A stretch of DNA of 64,000 bases, from NCBI GenBank assembly GCA_020466095.1, contig CM035807.1, positions 26,771,144-26,835,143 of the forward strand, written 5' to 3'. Below the pieces are notes generated by a model that worked only from the letters and a program-made list of their open reading frames with translations, was not told the DNA's origin and did no database searches. The DNA comes from Chlorops oryzae. Lineage: Eukaryota > Arthropoda > Insecta > Diptera > Chloropidae. Within the stretch, counting starts at the first letter, position 1; every line of letters begins with the position of its first letter. The position numbers were made by a program, and so were the translations under genes. Positions 1 to 12,376 of this stretch are shown piece by piece.

Positions 1-565
1 GGCCTAAAATCGGTTTTTTGACTTTTATCATATAATAAATTTGACTTTTTTGTTGAATTTACGATTCAATGACTGCCTTAATTAACTTTCAAATACCTTC
101 AAACCAAGCGCATAAACTAACGCACAAAAGCGATTATCATTCTTTATTACGTTTTTTATTTATATTTTATTTTAATTAACTTAGATCATCAAAACGTTGT
201 ACTAGAATTGAAATCAGCTTACGTATGGTCGCAAATAATATTTGAGTAAGGTAAATAACAAGTTTTGATTGATCGCGTTTAATTAAATGACTTGACATTG
301 CCGGTAAAATGCAATTTCAATCTAAATAATATAAAATTTTCAAAGTATTCAAAAGTATTCGAAAAAGACTTGAACGCTTAAATATTTTACAAACTTTGTA
401 TTTATTCCCTGAAGAAAATTAAACTAGTGCAGAAGTACTCTTCGACTACTCCCCAAAACACCACTAATGCATTAAACTGTCAACTTTAACCCAAAGGTGT
501 CCTTCGAAAATCGGCACTCGCGTTTGATCTGGTGCAGAAGTAGAACGTTAATAGAAACGGGAGTG
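1..565. other. AT-rich stretch with no gene seen
   Basis: I see no convincing exon, domain or terminal repeat here. Only short open frames occur, with no recognisable protein content. Confidence 0.6.
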
Positions 566-569
566 GCCC

Positions 570-645
570 GGTCTGTCGCAGCTCAATGGGTAGCGCGTGC
601 GCCTAGCGATCTGAAGGGCCCGGATTCAATTCTCCGCCAAGGCGA
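570..645 (+). repeat. tRNA-like sequence (tRNA-derived SINE head or decayed tRNA)
   Basis: The segment has a box-A-like stretch (about 575-590, AGCTCAATGGGTAGCGCG) and a box-B-like stretch (about 622-634, GGATTCAATTCTC). They are spaced as in a tRNA and followed at once by a T run at 646-657 that could stop RNA polymerase III. The acceptor stem does not close cleanly, so a functional tRNA is unlikely. A tRNA-derived SINE or degenerate tRNA fits better. I do not assign an anticodon. Confidence 0.4.
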
Positions 646-802
646 TTTTTTTTTTTTGCAATTAGTAGTTATAATTGAAGTACTAAGAGGAATTAAAAGC
701 AAATAAATAAAGAAGAAAGGCATCAAATTCATAGGAAGTTAAATAAATAGAATTGGTAAGGTCTTGTCTTTAAAGTCGAATTTTACGGTTCTTCTACATG
801 TT

Positions 803-875
803 TTCGCTTCCGCGGGGAATCGCACTGGAACCTTGGATTTCTAGTTGTACACACTATCCACTGCGCCACGAAGCT
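803..875 (-). repeat. Second tRNA-like sequence, opposite strand
   Basis: Read on the minus strand it starts GCTTCGTGGCGCAGTGGATA, a textbook box A, and carries GTGCGATTCCCC as box B at about 816-827. Five acceptor pairs form (GCTTC with GAAGC) and then pairing fails. The anticodon stem does not form well. It lies about 160 bp from the plus-strand tRNA-like sequence and points towards it. A tRNA-derived SINE is the likeliest reading. Confidence 0.45.
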
Positions 876-889
876 ATCTGATTCAAGCG

Positions 890-2455
890 CAACAAATATA
901 TTAAATTAATGTTTGAGTAAAATTGAACTGTAGACGCCTCGTTGGCCATGCCACTAGTTTGTCTCTGCTGTCCGTATCACTACTCGTATACTAGTTATTT
1001 TTCCTATACTCGAGAACTACTCGCTAGGGCCCAATTTAACCCAATCTTCCTACAGGTTAGAGACACCGGTAAATCTATTCGAATTTTATAGCTGTGGATA
1101 AAATAAAAACGGAATTTTTAATTAAGGCGTCCGTACACTAAAAGTGATTTAAAGGTACATTGCAACAGAGGGTAAAATGTTTTTTTTTTACTAGAAACTG
1201 CTACAAAATTACAAAATAAACCCGGATTCTCTAAAATCGGCATGGAAGTAAAAATAACTGAACTCATTAAAGCAGCAATATTTTTCCAGGAGATGGGTTA
1301 AGTGATTTGCTTAGAAACTTAAATTCTTTTGCTATGTCAAATTTTTTGGATTCAATTTTCCTCTAGAGTAAAGTTCGAAAATTCGATCCGAATTATAGAC
1401 TTTGAATAAAGAGAATTCAATGCAATGCGACAATGCGACAATGCTTATAAAAAGGATGCAAAGAATGGAGCAAGTCCCTTTCGACCTTTGGAAATTGAGA
1501 AATATTTGCAGAGTCTATTCCTAATGGGTCTGCTTTCTTCCTTTCTCCATTCTTTACAGAGTTGCTTAGCGCTTAACAGCAAGTGAAACATCGCGATCCT
1601 TAAATAAATTGCGAATAAGGAATCTGTTAAAATTGGGAAATTGCATCCTGATTTATTCTCTTACCGCAACAAAATATATCGACACAATAACCATAAACAC
1701 ATAAATTGAAGCCACACTGCTGCTGGCACTGTTATACTCTCGGATACACTGTCAAAAAATATCTTTGTACTACCTAACAATGATTCGCCAAAAGCCAGCG
1801 ATTTTATATTATCAAAAAAAATTTTCTTGCGTCGTATTTCGTGATTGTGATATCTTGCTACCCACTTTCGACTAGGGACTTCTTTCGCATGAACGATATG
1901 CAGCCATCCGAGAAGATTGTTTTATGTTAATTAAGCAAAATTTTTTTTTGGAGAACTACGCTTTTTTGCGTTTCTTTCAATTACGTCAATCTTTCGCGCA
2001 AGAATTTTCAACAATTCGAAAAAGTTGTGAACTCAATTGAGGATCATTTGCGATCGAATTTCAGTTTCTACATCGTATGTTACGGCCCAGTCGCTCACAA
2101 TCGAATCAGGAATTGGATTCCACACTCAAAAAAAAAAAAAAAACGATTTTGAAAACAACGCTATAAAAACCGTAAGTTGATTCCCGGTTAATCAATTCTT
2201 AATTGAACATCTGAAGTATTTGATTTTTATCGAACTGATATTGCGCGATCGAGTGATTCTCTGATTTCAACAGAATTTTTGCGTCCACACAACCAATGAT
2301 TTGTGGTTCATTGCCCTCAGTTGGAGAACTTAATGAAATTGACCCACTTCAGAGGAAAAAAAAATTGGGTTATCAATTAAAGGACAACTTTGAAAGAAAA
2401 AATTCTTTTTTTAAATAAAATGTTTTCGTGCGAAATCCAAAAAAAAAGTAAAAAT
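890..2455. other. Intergenic, no gene recognised
   Basis: AT-rich DNA with homopolymer runs and a small GACAATGC-type tandem repeat near 1427-1445. I found no exon, terminal repeat pair or RNA gene that I can support. Confidence 0.5.
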
Positions 2456-2458
2456 ATA

Positions 2459-2495
2459 CAGGTATGCTCTAGAAATCGAATCTAGAGCATGCCTG
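2459..2495. repeat. Short near-perfect hairpin
   Basis: Arms 2459-2473 and 2481-2495 (core TATGCTCTAGA / TCTAGAGCATG) are 15 bp with one wobble position around a 7-base loop. It could be the collapsed end of a MITE. No host role is apparent. Confidence 0.5.
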
Positions 2496-2851
2496 ATATT
2501 TTCCCTTTTTTTCCGAATAAATGAAAATTTTCAAGTCACTATCTACGTTTGAATGATGTGCACTCTTAAATCGTTCATCGAATTCAATGAATTGCACTTT
2601 TCAAAGCTCATCCAAACACTTTATTATCCCTTCAAAATTTATCGCTAAAAAAAAGGAGATAATGATCTATTGCTGATTAACGAAATGCACTATCTACAGA
2701 CTAAAGGGCCACCCATTGAAAATTTAATTAAAAGTCGTCGACTAAAAGTGCCACCCTAATTGAAAACAAAACTTACCTACATTGTGATAGACTCTTTCTC
2801 AACAGATCAATGGATTCCTAATGAATTCCTCACTAAATAAAGTGCTCTTAA

Positions 2852-3580
2852 GGGGACCTTCTGGTCTAGAATTTTTTGAAAATTGATTTTTTTTTTTTAT
2901 ATATTTCGGAAGAATAGACTTTTAAGAATATGCTGGCAAAGTTTCGTGAAGATATTGACAATATTTGTTTTGCTACAGCCTTTTTAGAAGGTGGAGACAG
3001 CAGGCAGCGCGCTTGATCAAAGCAACTTTGAACGCGTTTATCTCAAAACTACTTTTTTTGACCTGGTGTGAATGAAAACAAAAAAACTATCGAACCGATT
3101 TGTCTGGAATTTTTATATGTTATTCATAACATCAATGGCTATGGCCCGAACTAGAATCGAATTTTTATTTCAAGAACTTCATATTTTTTCATCAAAAAAA
3201 TGGTCCAAAAAAGGGGAGTTTTTGATGGTTGAAATAAAAAATTGGGCCATTTTGTCAATTAAAAAAAAAATTTTTTATTCTAGTTCCTGCCATAGCCGCA
3301 TTCATTCTGATTAATAACATATTTTTGTTTTTTTTTTTCGATTACCAGAACTGCCAAAATCTTTCACACCACGGAGGTACTTTTTCAAAGAGGGTCCACT
3401 TCAACGCCATTTTTTAAAATACCAAAAAAAAAAAAAAATTACAACAAAATTTTTTATTTTTAGTCAATAAAGAATATAATAAGCCTGCATACTTAGAAAA
3501 TCGTTTTTTATTTGGCTTAATACCAAAAAAAAATCATAAAAATACCCTAAATTTTCGTGCTCTAGACCAGAAGGTCCCCC
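2852..3580. mobile_element. TTAA-flanked MITE with terminal inverted repeats
   Basis: The ends are inverted copies: 2852 on reads GGGGACCTTCTGGTCTAGA, and the last bases before 3580 read TCTAGACCAGAAGGTCCCCC. Both ends are bordered by TTAA (2848-2851 and 3581-3584), the target duplication typical of piggyBac-like elements. The 729-bp interior has no transposase domain, so this is a non-autonomous copy. The outer bases also read as CTTAAG, so the exact boundary is uncertain by 1-2 bases. Confidence 0.65.
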
Positions 3581-3584
3581 TTAA

Positions 3585-4190
3585 GATTTCATAAAATCGA
3601 GAATATTATTCAAAAGTTTTACATCTCAAAATTTTTTGTTCTTCAACGAACATATTTATTTTTATTTTCTCAACCCAAAACATCGAACTTATAAACATTT
3701 AAAATATTTTGAGTTGTGTCTCTTCTGAAAAAGTTGAGTAAAATATCCCCGTAAATGAACAAAACGATAAAAGCCAAAGTCACACAAAACTCCAGCTTGT
3801 TCCTATGACCAGCATAATCGTAACGCAGTCGTCTTACTATACAACTAATAAGGATTCAACTTCCCTGTCAACTAAGCAGTCCTTGTCCTTGTCAATAGTA
3901 GCGAAAGCCCAACTGAATTTTCTTCTATTCAAATTCATTGAGAAGAAAAAACTACTTTCTCTGCCACTTAAAAATATCTTTTTAACTCTCTGAGTCACAA
4001 TTTTCATTGAGTAAAAGCTTTTTTTAAATCACTTGAAATCGAAATCATTCAGATAAGAGAACAAACATGTGTACCTAAATGTTTTTTGTTAGAGCGAACA
4101 TTCATGAGTTCGCTTTAACTGTTTTCATTTTCATGCTTATAGACACGTTTTTGCAATATTTTTTTTTATAAAGGGGTATAAAAATATATA
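3585..4190. other. Intergenic, no gene recognised
   Basis: AT-rich, with short open frames of low-complexity composition only. Confidence 0.5.
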
Positions 4191-4276
4191 CAGTGAAACC
4201 TCTCAACTCCGGACACCCTAATGTGCGAGCACAAAATTCGTTACCGTGAGTGTACGCATATGAGAGGTTGCACTTT
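4191..4276. mobile_element. Small pogo/Tc1-like MITE
   Basis: About 86 bp with inverted ends CAGTGAAACCTCTCA and TGAGAGGTTGCACTT, flanked by TA on both sides. There is no coding capacity. The superfamily call rests on the CAGT start and TA duplication only. Confidence 0.45.
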
Positions 4277-4289
4277 ACCTCGGAAAAAA

Positions 4290-5980
4290 AAAAAAAAATT
4301 AATTAAGAAATCAGATATTGATGATAACGTCAATCATTGTTAAAACCAGAGTTTCAAAGAATTTTTTTCGCTCTGCATAAACATTTCTTCTTCCGAAGTA
4401 GCTTCCATTCAATAAATTGGCAATGTAGTCAACCGAAACACTCCACAATCCGATTAAGTATGGGGAAAAACTGATTTGATTTAAGTTTAAGTTGGAGGAT
4501 AAGGTAATTTAAATGTACTCATGTTAAGATATTTAAACGGATATAGGGTGCCCTTTCGAAAATTTTTGAGTAATTATATTTGTTTTTGTCTGTTTGTCTG
4601 TCTCTGTGAGAGAAATTGAGCTCATATTCTGTACCTCTTTTATATACGGCTCTAATGGGTCCATTAATAAGGTTGGACTCCAAAGAAAAAAGCATTTAAT
4701 ATCATTCCAAAGTAAATGTGAAAACACCCACGCACTGCGCCGCAGTGCCATCTGTCACGTACATAGAAATCAAAATACAGTCGAGTCTGGATATAGTGAA
4801 TTAATTGTTGCACGTCCTGTTCGTTGTATCCAGATTGTTCGTATTAGCGAGATTGAATGTTTTTTTATTATTTACGGGCCCGTAGAGAGAAATTTGGGGC
4901 CAAAAGTCCCATGCCAATGGTGGGCCACTTCAGAAAGCCCGGGCCAGGGGTAAAAACCCCTTTTTTCACCCCCTCTATTCATGCTGTGCTTCACTGTTTA
5001 TACAAATTTTCTCTATGTGTTTCTACCTTAACTTCATTAAAGAGCTAATCTGTTATGATATTTTAGCTGTTCCAATCGTTCATCTTAAGTTTGACGCAGA
5101 GGTTTTTAATAAATCCGTATTGGTATTGATCGAATATTCTTAGTGAGTTTTCAGCCAAATTTTAAATTCAATTTTTTTAGCAATACACTCTGGATTTTTT
5201 GCCGGTCTGGGAAAGAACAATACTATAATACCGCCCCTATGATGGCACTCATGGGGCACTGTATTCGCATATCTATATTAAACTTTCGACCTTCACAATG
5301 CCGCTCGGGGCATTTACCCAGCTTGCCACCTGAACACACTCCATTGAAGTTTTGTTCCCACTTTGAGGCCATTTGTAGGGCAATTTTGATCTTAGCAATC
5401 AAACAATTTACACAATTCGGCCAAATGCCGAGCTATCTGCGTTAATGCGTCCGTCCAACACACAAACACTTGCATGTATATCTTTATGACCACATTTCAA
5501 GAATGTCAAAAGATATTTATCATTGCATAATGAACTATATTTTGAGTGCTTTTTAGAACTGATTGAAAATCGGATCTAAATACTTAGCCAAGCGGAAATC
5601 AACACAACAATCAATGGTGTGTATCATGCCCAACTGGTTGAATGAGGCCTTCCGATACTATCATTTTAATAATGTGGAAAAACGTAATCAAAATAATTGC
5701 TTAATAATTATTTCGGACACCGATGGAGAGATTAGAAGCCGGGTTAGTTTCTTAACTGTTATTTGATATACGTAAGGCTACATTAACCCATGGTCGCATG
5801 ACAGATCACACAGATCACGAAATCTTTGATATATGTACGTAGTACATAGCGCATTCGTCACCTTAGTTCACATTTGATTGGATTTTATTCTTAATTGAAA
5901 AGATCTTTTCAAGGAGGCTTGCACCAGAAGCTATTCAATGGATACGATCAGGAAAGAAGATGAAATCTCAAAAGTTTGGT
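4290..5980. other. Intergenic with one pogo-like end
   Basis: A CAGTCGAGTCTGGATATAGT segment at 4778 resembles the end of a pogo/Tigger-type element, but I find no partner end. A short GTCT-rich run lies near 4580-4610. No gene is recognised. Confidence 0.4.
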
Positions 5981-5984
5981 ATCA

Positions 5985-6074
5985 CAGTCCAAAGTCTCTG
6001 TAACGAATTTGTCTCTATAACGATAGAGAATTTTTTCTCCGGTCCCTTGAAATTCCTTATAGAGAGTTTCCAAT
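5985..6074. mobile_element. pogo-like MITE, family P, copy 1
   Basis: About 90 bp starting CAGTCCAAAGTCTCTGTAAC and ending in a diverged inverted copy (CTTATAGAGAGTTTCC). Related copies lie at 13912-14005 and 52450-52558 and share the central GAAATTC and CTCTCTATAG segments. Confidence 0.5.
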
Positions 6075-6249
6075 GTAATCGCAATGTGAGCGCAATTATT
6101 TCCTGAAGTTGATAAAAATTTCCTTCATAGTTTATACGAATTAAAAAAAAAAACTTAAAATTTAAATAACAGAATTCAAGAAATTGAATTTTTCATTCGA
6201 AGTCAGGCTTATTAGGGGATTCAAAAAAAAAATTGTTTCATATCATATA

Positions 6250-6472
6250 TAACTATATATGTCACTCAGGAGCCGTTTCTATTTTGGCTCTTTTCAACAC
6301 GGTCTTGGGTACCCACCACGGTCTTGGATACCCACCAAAATGAGCATTTGTCACTTAGGTACTCACCAAAAATATTTCTCTCTCGCTCTTTTTTAGCCTG
6401 CCGAGAAACATCTCTTTCTAACTGGCGCGAAATGTCCCGCCCAAAATCTATGAGAGTGACATATATTGTAAT
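6250..6472. mobile_element. Short inverted-repeat element with internal 19-bp tandem repeat
   Basis: Ends TATATATGTCACTCA and TGAGAGTGACATATAT are inverted copies. Inside, CACGGTCTTGGGTACCCAC is followed by a second copy with one change (about 6299-6336). It is non-coding. Confidence 0.4.
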
Positions 6473-6474
6473 AT

Positions 6475-7640
6475 ATGCTTCATATATAGAAACCCTGAAG
6501 TTGGTAAAATTAATCACGGGACCTACAAAATAGTCATTTCCTTTTCAGCTTGTATCATTTCAATAAACGGATTGTATAAATAGTATTTATTAAATACCTA
6601 ATCAAGAAAATCGAGCTATAAACTTGTTACTATTTTCGAATAATATCAATCGAAAATACCGGTCTGAAAGTTTTATAATTCTCACTATCTCAAAATTCTT
6701 TCGAATTTATCAATTCCAAGCTGCTCACTCTGGAATAACTCTTGCTTTTTATCATACATTGAAACATGATTAGGGGAACGGGGAATTCCGTTCGTATCCG
6801 GGCTATCATAGGTATTTGTTAAACCTCCTCTTATCTGATTGTTGAAAGCGATCCGGTCATTTCAAAAATAATGTCCAATTTTTTTTCATGTCATCTTCGG
6901 GCATCGATCGGGACTAGTGTTGAATTTAAAGGATCTTGCCGGTTCAAGAAGGCATGTGGCGTATCGAAAAATCAACAAAACTTGAATCACTGGGCCACAG
7001 GTCGGGTATACCTTTTTCCTACATTAGACACACAGATGGTTTTTTTTTTCGATGTCTGTTGGTAAAGAAGGTGAGAAAAGCTCTCTAAGGAACTACGCAG
7101 TTGTCTACAGGCGAATGTGCACGCTAAAATCGGTGATTCTCGAATATCACATACTCAATACTTCGTCCGACTTTTGGTTTAAATGGATAAGGAAATAAAT
7201 TGGCAACAATAAGTTGGCGCTGCTTCAACGACATTGGGTTCCAAGTTTAACCCTAGAAGGACCTTAGAAAGTGAATAAGTCATTATAAGTGGGCATGGCT
7301 TCAATTAAAAGTGATGCAAAGATTTGCCTATATTTGATTCGGCATCAGTTAGCATCGGATTAGATCGGTGTAGCAATCCTTTTCAATCAGGGCAACATTT
7401 GTTTATCGCACACGCAAAGAATAGCTTAAATTTCTTCTATTTATTCATACGAACACCAAAAAAAAAACAATATTTAAAGCTTGAATAATTAACACGCTTA
7501 AATATTCGTCGTCAAAAACGGAGAAAAGGGAAAGTAAATTTAAGTCCGATATTTGCTCACAATATTTAAACTAGAGGAAAATAAGCCAATTTAGAAAAAT
7601 GAGTCAGCGGATTTTTTAACCGTGGGGTTCAGATGACGCG
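6475..7640. other. Intergenic, no gene recognised
   Basis: No domain, splice-supported exon or paired repeat ends seen. Confidence 0.45.
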
Positions 7641-7644
7641 TTTT

Positions 7645-7777
7645 TATACCCGATACACTCTGTGTCGAGGGCATATTGCGTTTGTGTGGCTGTGTGTAAC
7701 ACCCAGAACTAGTCGAGATAGACTGTACAAAATATATATAGAAATGATCAGCGTCACCAGGAGATTCGATTTAGACA

Positions 7778-7808
<31 letters not shown>

Positions 7809-8536
7809 ATACAGTTTTCTTATCTATCTTAGCTATCTTGACGAAAATTAGTTTGCGTTCTCACGGGGACATGAGTAAGAACAATTTCGAAAATGGACCC
7901 GATCGGATCATTTTTAGGGGCAGTACTAGGGTCTGTTATGAAAATCACAAAAACTGCTCTAAAATCGGAGTTTTTTTTAAATATATTTTAATGAAATTTG
8001 ACATTTGAACGTAGTTAAAGCCCTTAACTTAATGGCAAATAATGTGAGTTCCAAAACTTGGAAAAGCGGGCGTGGCAGAAGGGCGTTTTTCGAAAATTGT
8101 CGCCTACACCTGAAATTCAAATCGGTCTTGAGCGAAAGTCGGCACGTATGCTTCCTTTGTAGCCATAAACATCCTCCCTAAAAATTTAAAATCATGATCG
8201 GTTTATTATTAAGGGTACCTCCACTAGGGTCCGTCACAAAAATCCCAAAACTGTCCCCAAAATGGACATTTTCGAAATACTTCAATGAAATTTAGAATTT
8301 GAGCGTACCTATATTTTAGCCTACGATTAGAATTACAAAAATTTTGAAAGGTGGGCGTCGCAAAGGGGCGGTTTTCATAAAGAAATTTAACAAATGTCGG
8401 TATGTGGGGCCCCTAATGGCCTTCAAAATCTCTAGAATATCCTGTTTTTTGGGAGCGTTTTAAAAATTATTTAAGCATGAGTGTCGGTGTCGGGTATTTT
8501 ATTGTCAGGCTCGCCTGACTATAACACCCTTACTTG
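7645..8536 (+). mobile_element. INE-1/mini-me-like dipteran repeat with GTCT microsatellite
   Basis: The segment begins TATACCCGATACACTCTG and contains a core around 7720-7775. It carries a (TGTC)n run at 7779-7808, blocks ending in GTGGGCGTCGCAAAGGGGCG-type sequence, and a 3' hairpin GTCAGGC/GCCTGAC at 8504-8519. The TATACCC start, tetranucleotide GTCY microsatellite and 3' hairpin are the layout of Drosophila INE-1 (DINE-1) Helitron-like repeats. Diverged relatives lie at 12377-13140 (minus) and 13398-13712 (plus). The family is assigned by structure and not by a database match. Confidence 0.55.
7779..7808 (+). repeat. (TGTC)n microsatellite
   Basis: About seven and a half uninterrupted tetranucleotide units, inside the INE-1-like repeat. 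Confidence 0.95.
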
Positions 8537-8539
8537 TTT

Positions 8540-9370
8540 TTTATTGAGTTCGAAAACACGGCTTCGTGTTTCTTCGTTCCTAATTAAATAATTTTACTTT
8601 TATTTATTCTACTTCAGCCCATTATGAAAATTTTATTTTTAAAGTCAATCATTATTCTATTGTAGGTTTGACGGTCCGACGATCCGTTTTTGACTTTGAA
8701 AAAAATTGCGTGGCACTTTGTAACAGCAAAATCTGAGGTCTATTTTGAATGATAAGTTGAGACCTAATTATAAGGGTAAATACATACAAACATACATGAG
8801 CAATGAAATTAAGCCTGCCAAACTTGATTATCGGAATTCCTTGCAAAGAGTCTTTTAAGAGTAATCCCCGGAGATTTACGAAAACTTTTAAAAAAAACCA
8901 ACATATGGCTTATGCACCTTATCGAGGAATTCCCCCGTGATCTTGAAAAAGTTGATTATAACGCTTGTGTTCTTCAAAATGAATACAGCTGCGGCTCTTT
9001 AACAAAGTGTGTTTTTAACCTCAATAGTCCCATGAACCATTGCTCAATATGGACTGGACATATTTTCTGAAGAGACGAAGACAGCTATCTTAGAAGAATG
9101 TTAAGGCTGATTGTCTCTTAAAAATCTTGAAGGCTTAAATTGTCAAATGGTGGTATTCGTGAAAGCTTGTACCATGTCTATGACTGCTGTCAGACAATCA
9201 TACAAAATTTGATATTAAATGGAATTTTTGAAAAATTCAACTACAGGAAACGTATTTGATTAAGTTAATCTGGCTTCAAAACTAAACTATTTTTGAAAAA
9301 TTAAAAATTCGACGTTCTTAGCCGCCATTAATATAACGGCCATTAAATCTGAGCCTTTTTGAAAACTAAC
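8540..9370. other. Intergenic, no gene recognised
   Basis: AT-rich sequence without supported features. Confidence 0.45.
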
Positions 9371-10680
9371 TCGATGATGGATAACCTAAGATAACCTGAG
9401 AGCTATGGTGGATAACCGGCGTCAGCGGAGCTGCTAGGAAGATAGAGGTACGAGGCTGAAGAACAAGAGCCCAAGGGCCATTATCATTGGCGAAGAAAAC
9501 ATGAGGCGGTATATTCGCTTTTTGTATTAGCATTTATTAGGCCTAGAATATTTACAAGAGCGTAATCTAGGGTATGATTAAGGGGGGGTCTTTTTAGATC
9601 GAAATTTACGTAGATTTACATAAACTTATGGCACAATTTTCAAGTTCATTACGTCTTTAAGAGGGGTCCATGGGCCCATCGTCCCCGTCAAATATGCCCT
9701 TAGATATTTAGACAATTTTTTGAATTTTTCTAAAGGTTAGTACTCTACTGAATAACAATTTTTAAAAGTAATTTGTTAACAATAGTATGAAGGTTATGTC
9801 TATTTTCCCTAAAAACAATTCCGAATAACCGGATAAATGAGCTGTCAAGGATTGCAGAAAGATGCCGCTATCAAAATACTTCATATAATGTATGAAACAG
9901 AATTGGTCTAAGCGAATATTGCCAGGCTAATACCAAAAATTGGGGTAACAATGACAGCGAATGCAATCAGCTGTAAATTAAGATAAAAATGGATTGAAAT
10001 TTGGCCAAATTCTTGAGCTCACTTCTCATATAAAAATTGTATTATGAATTTTTCAAAAATTAATAAGAAAATTTTACAATTATGTTAACGAAATAAATAC
10101 TCTGACGAATTAAAATACGTTACAAACATTAATTTAGCCTTCCAAATTGGCTTTTTAAACTATCGTGTGTTGCCTCAATACGAACAGGATGACGCGTCAT
10201 TGGAGATGCAGCAAGATGGAGGGCTAAAACGACCCAAGGCATAATTAATAATTGTTATTCAAAATTTTTTAGTTAATTATTGTTATTAGCTTTGCAACTA
10301 TTTACGAACAGGAATTGTTGAAGGGGGGATTTAGATAAATTAAGTGTTCATAAACTATGACAATTCAAGTTCATAGATTTTAAGGAGATCCATGTCTCTC
10401 TGTAAATTGCCTTAGATATTGCATTTTGAATTTTCTAGTTAGAATTACTGATTAAATTGTTTAAAGATTGAACAATTCCTGAGTTTGGCAATTTCCTAAA
10501 CATTGAATTAACGCATAATGAGCTGAATTGCAGAACTTCCGCTATCAAAATAACTTCATTATAATGCTTCGAAAAAGGAAAAATTTATATAAAGATGACG
10601 AATACTGCCATATGAACTCATGAATTTCACAATTGACCGGAAGAAATTTTCTCGAGCCCTTTTCTATCATTTAATTTTTT
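9370..10680 (+). repeat. Old, diverged direct duplication of about 0.7 kb
   Basis: The half at 9370-10080 and the half at 10170-10680 share blocks in the same order. One block holds a G-run followed by a CATAAACTATG/CATAAACTTATG segment, then a GAGGGGTCCATG/GGAGATCCATG segment. Another holds CCGCTATCAAAATA followed by CTTCATATAATG or CTTCATTATAATG. Identity is low and gapped. No coding capacity or terminal repeat is seen, so this may be an eroded transposon pair. Confidence 0.4.
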
Positions 10681-12160
10681 TTTTTTTTTTTTTTTGTGAA
10701 GCAAGCTTGGGCTGGAGATAAGCCTTCACAGAATTAGTTTAAAATTTTTTTTAATAAGCTACTTTATGACGAACGATTCTCCGTGACGAATCTGAACACA
10801 TGTTTTGGGTTGTTTTTTTTTCCCCATAAATTGATAGGGAATGTTTACCAGCCTCACATGGTGGCATTGGACTGGAACAATAGGGATAAAAAACCGAAAT
10901 GAAATGAAATGAGAATACATTCAAGGTTGGGCAAAAAATGAAAATTTCGGAAAGAATATTTTTGGTCAATTTATTCGAGGCATTTTTTATATGATTTGGG
11001 CTTTTGAAATTGATTCAGAATTCAGTTTCAAAATCTAGCAGTTGAGATTGAAGAACATTCTACAAAGATCACTCAACGAGTTCATCAAATATGGATGTCT
11101 GACGTAAATAGTTTCCATTGAATTTGCTATGTTCGAAGAAAAACTAAAATTTAAAAAAAAATATCTAAAAGTTTTTCAACGACATTCTTGGAATTACCAG
11201 TGGGCCAAGGTCGAGCATTATTAAAAATAGAATAAATTTAACAAAAAATGTCCACTTTACCTTCTGTATATGTATTTCGTGGTTTGATTCACAGATAATT
11301 CGCTTTAATGCATCTATTATAAATTTTTCCAAAACTCTTCACGTTTTTTAAGAAAATTTCTCTCGTATTCCGTTTCCCACAAAAATTTTTTCCAAACGAT
11401 CAAAGAATTTTGCACAGTAATTGTTATCTAAATTCGTTTATAGCTCAACATTGATAAAGACGGTGTAAAATTTATGAATTCCACAATACTTTGCTTTCCT
11501 TCACTGTTTTTTTTTTTTTTTTTTTTTTGCAAGAATTTGACGAGTTAAGCTTTGGCTTGGATTATCTTGTTATTTAAATAAAAAATGATGATATTGTTGC
11601 CATTAAGAATACGATGTAATTAATGAAAAATACAAAACTTTTTTAATTTTAAGTTTATTTATACTTATTAGAAATAAACAAACAGTCCTTGAAACAACGG
11701 CTGCCGCGGTCAGAAGCTAGCACCACACTCTCGGAATTATCAAGCACAACTGAGAGTTGCGCGAAATCAAAACCAAGACTAAACGCCTCAATATCCAGCA
11801 CGTCTGCGCTGTCTGTCCCACTTCAGAACCCAGACGTCGTTGAAGTTTTATTATGATTTGAGAAAAAAAAAACCATTTTTAAGAATTTGCAATTCTCTGT
11901 TTACGTTTTCTGGCATAGCATTCATGCGACTACACATTAGATCGAAAGTGTTAAACCTTCAGAGTTGGCTAACGTTCAATTATGCTTGAAATTTAATGTT
12001 GACTTTGGAACATAAGAAAGCAAATAATTCAAAGTCCGTCAACGAAAAGTTTCTTTGCCAATATTTACCCACATGGGTTATTAAAATGAATGAAGCAAAG
12101 AAAAATTTTTGAAAAAAACTTCGAAGTAAGTCGTACTTATTTATTTTTATTATCATACCT
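10675..12160. other. Intergenic with long T runs
   Basis: T runs at 10675-10695 and 11507-11528 could be tails of minus-strand retroposed sequences, but no body is recognisable next to them. No gene is seen. Confidence 0.4.
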
Positions 12161-12165
12161 ACATA

Positions 12166-12316
12166 CAGTGCCATCTTTACGCATGGCCCAGGGCCCGGTC
12201 GCGGTCCCGCGGTCTGAGGGGCCCCCAAAAGTTATAATACTTATACATTATCATACATTGAAAGGGCCCCACTTTTCTGCGGGCCCAGGGCCTCCCTCAC
12301 GGTAAAGACGGCGCTG
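12166..12316. mobile_element. GC-rich hAT MITE with exact 8-bp target duplication
   Basis: The 151-bp element begins CAGTGCCATCTTTACGCATG and ends with an imperfect inverted copy (GGTAAAGACGGCGCTG), with GGGCCC-rich arms. It is flanked by CCTACATA at 12158-12165 and 12317-12324. An 8-bp duplication with a CAGNG start is diagnostic of hAT elements. There is no coding capacity. Confidence 0.8.
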
Positions 12317-12376
12317 CCTACATATGTATGTATATTTCTTTAAGATAAACTAATGAAAGCACTAATATAAAAAATG

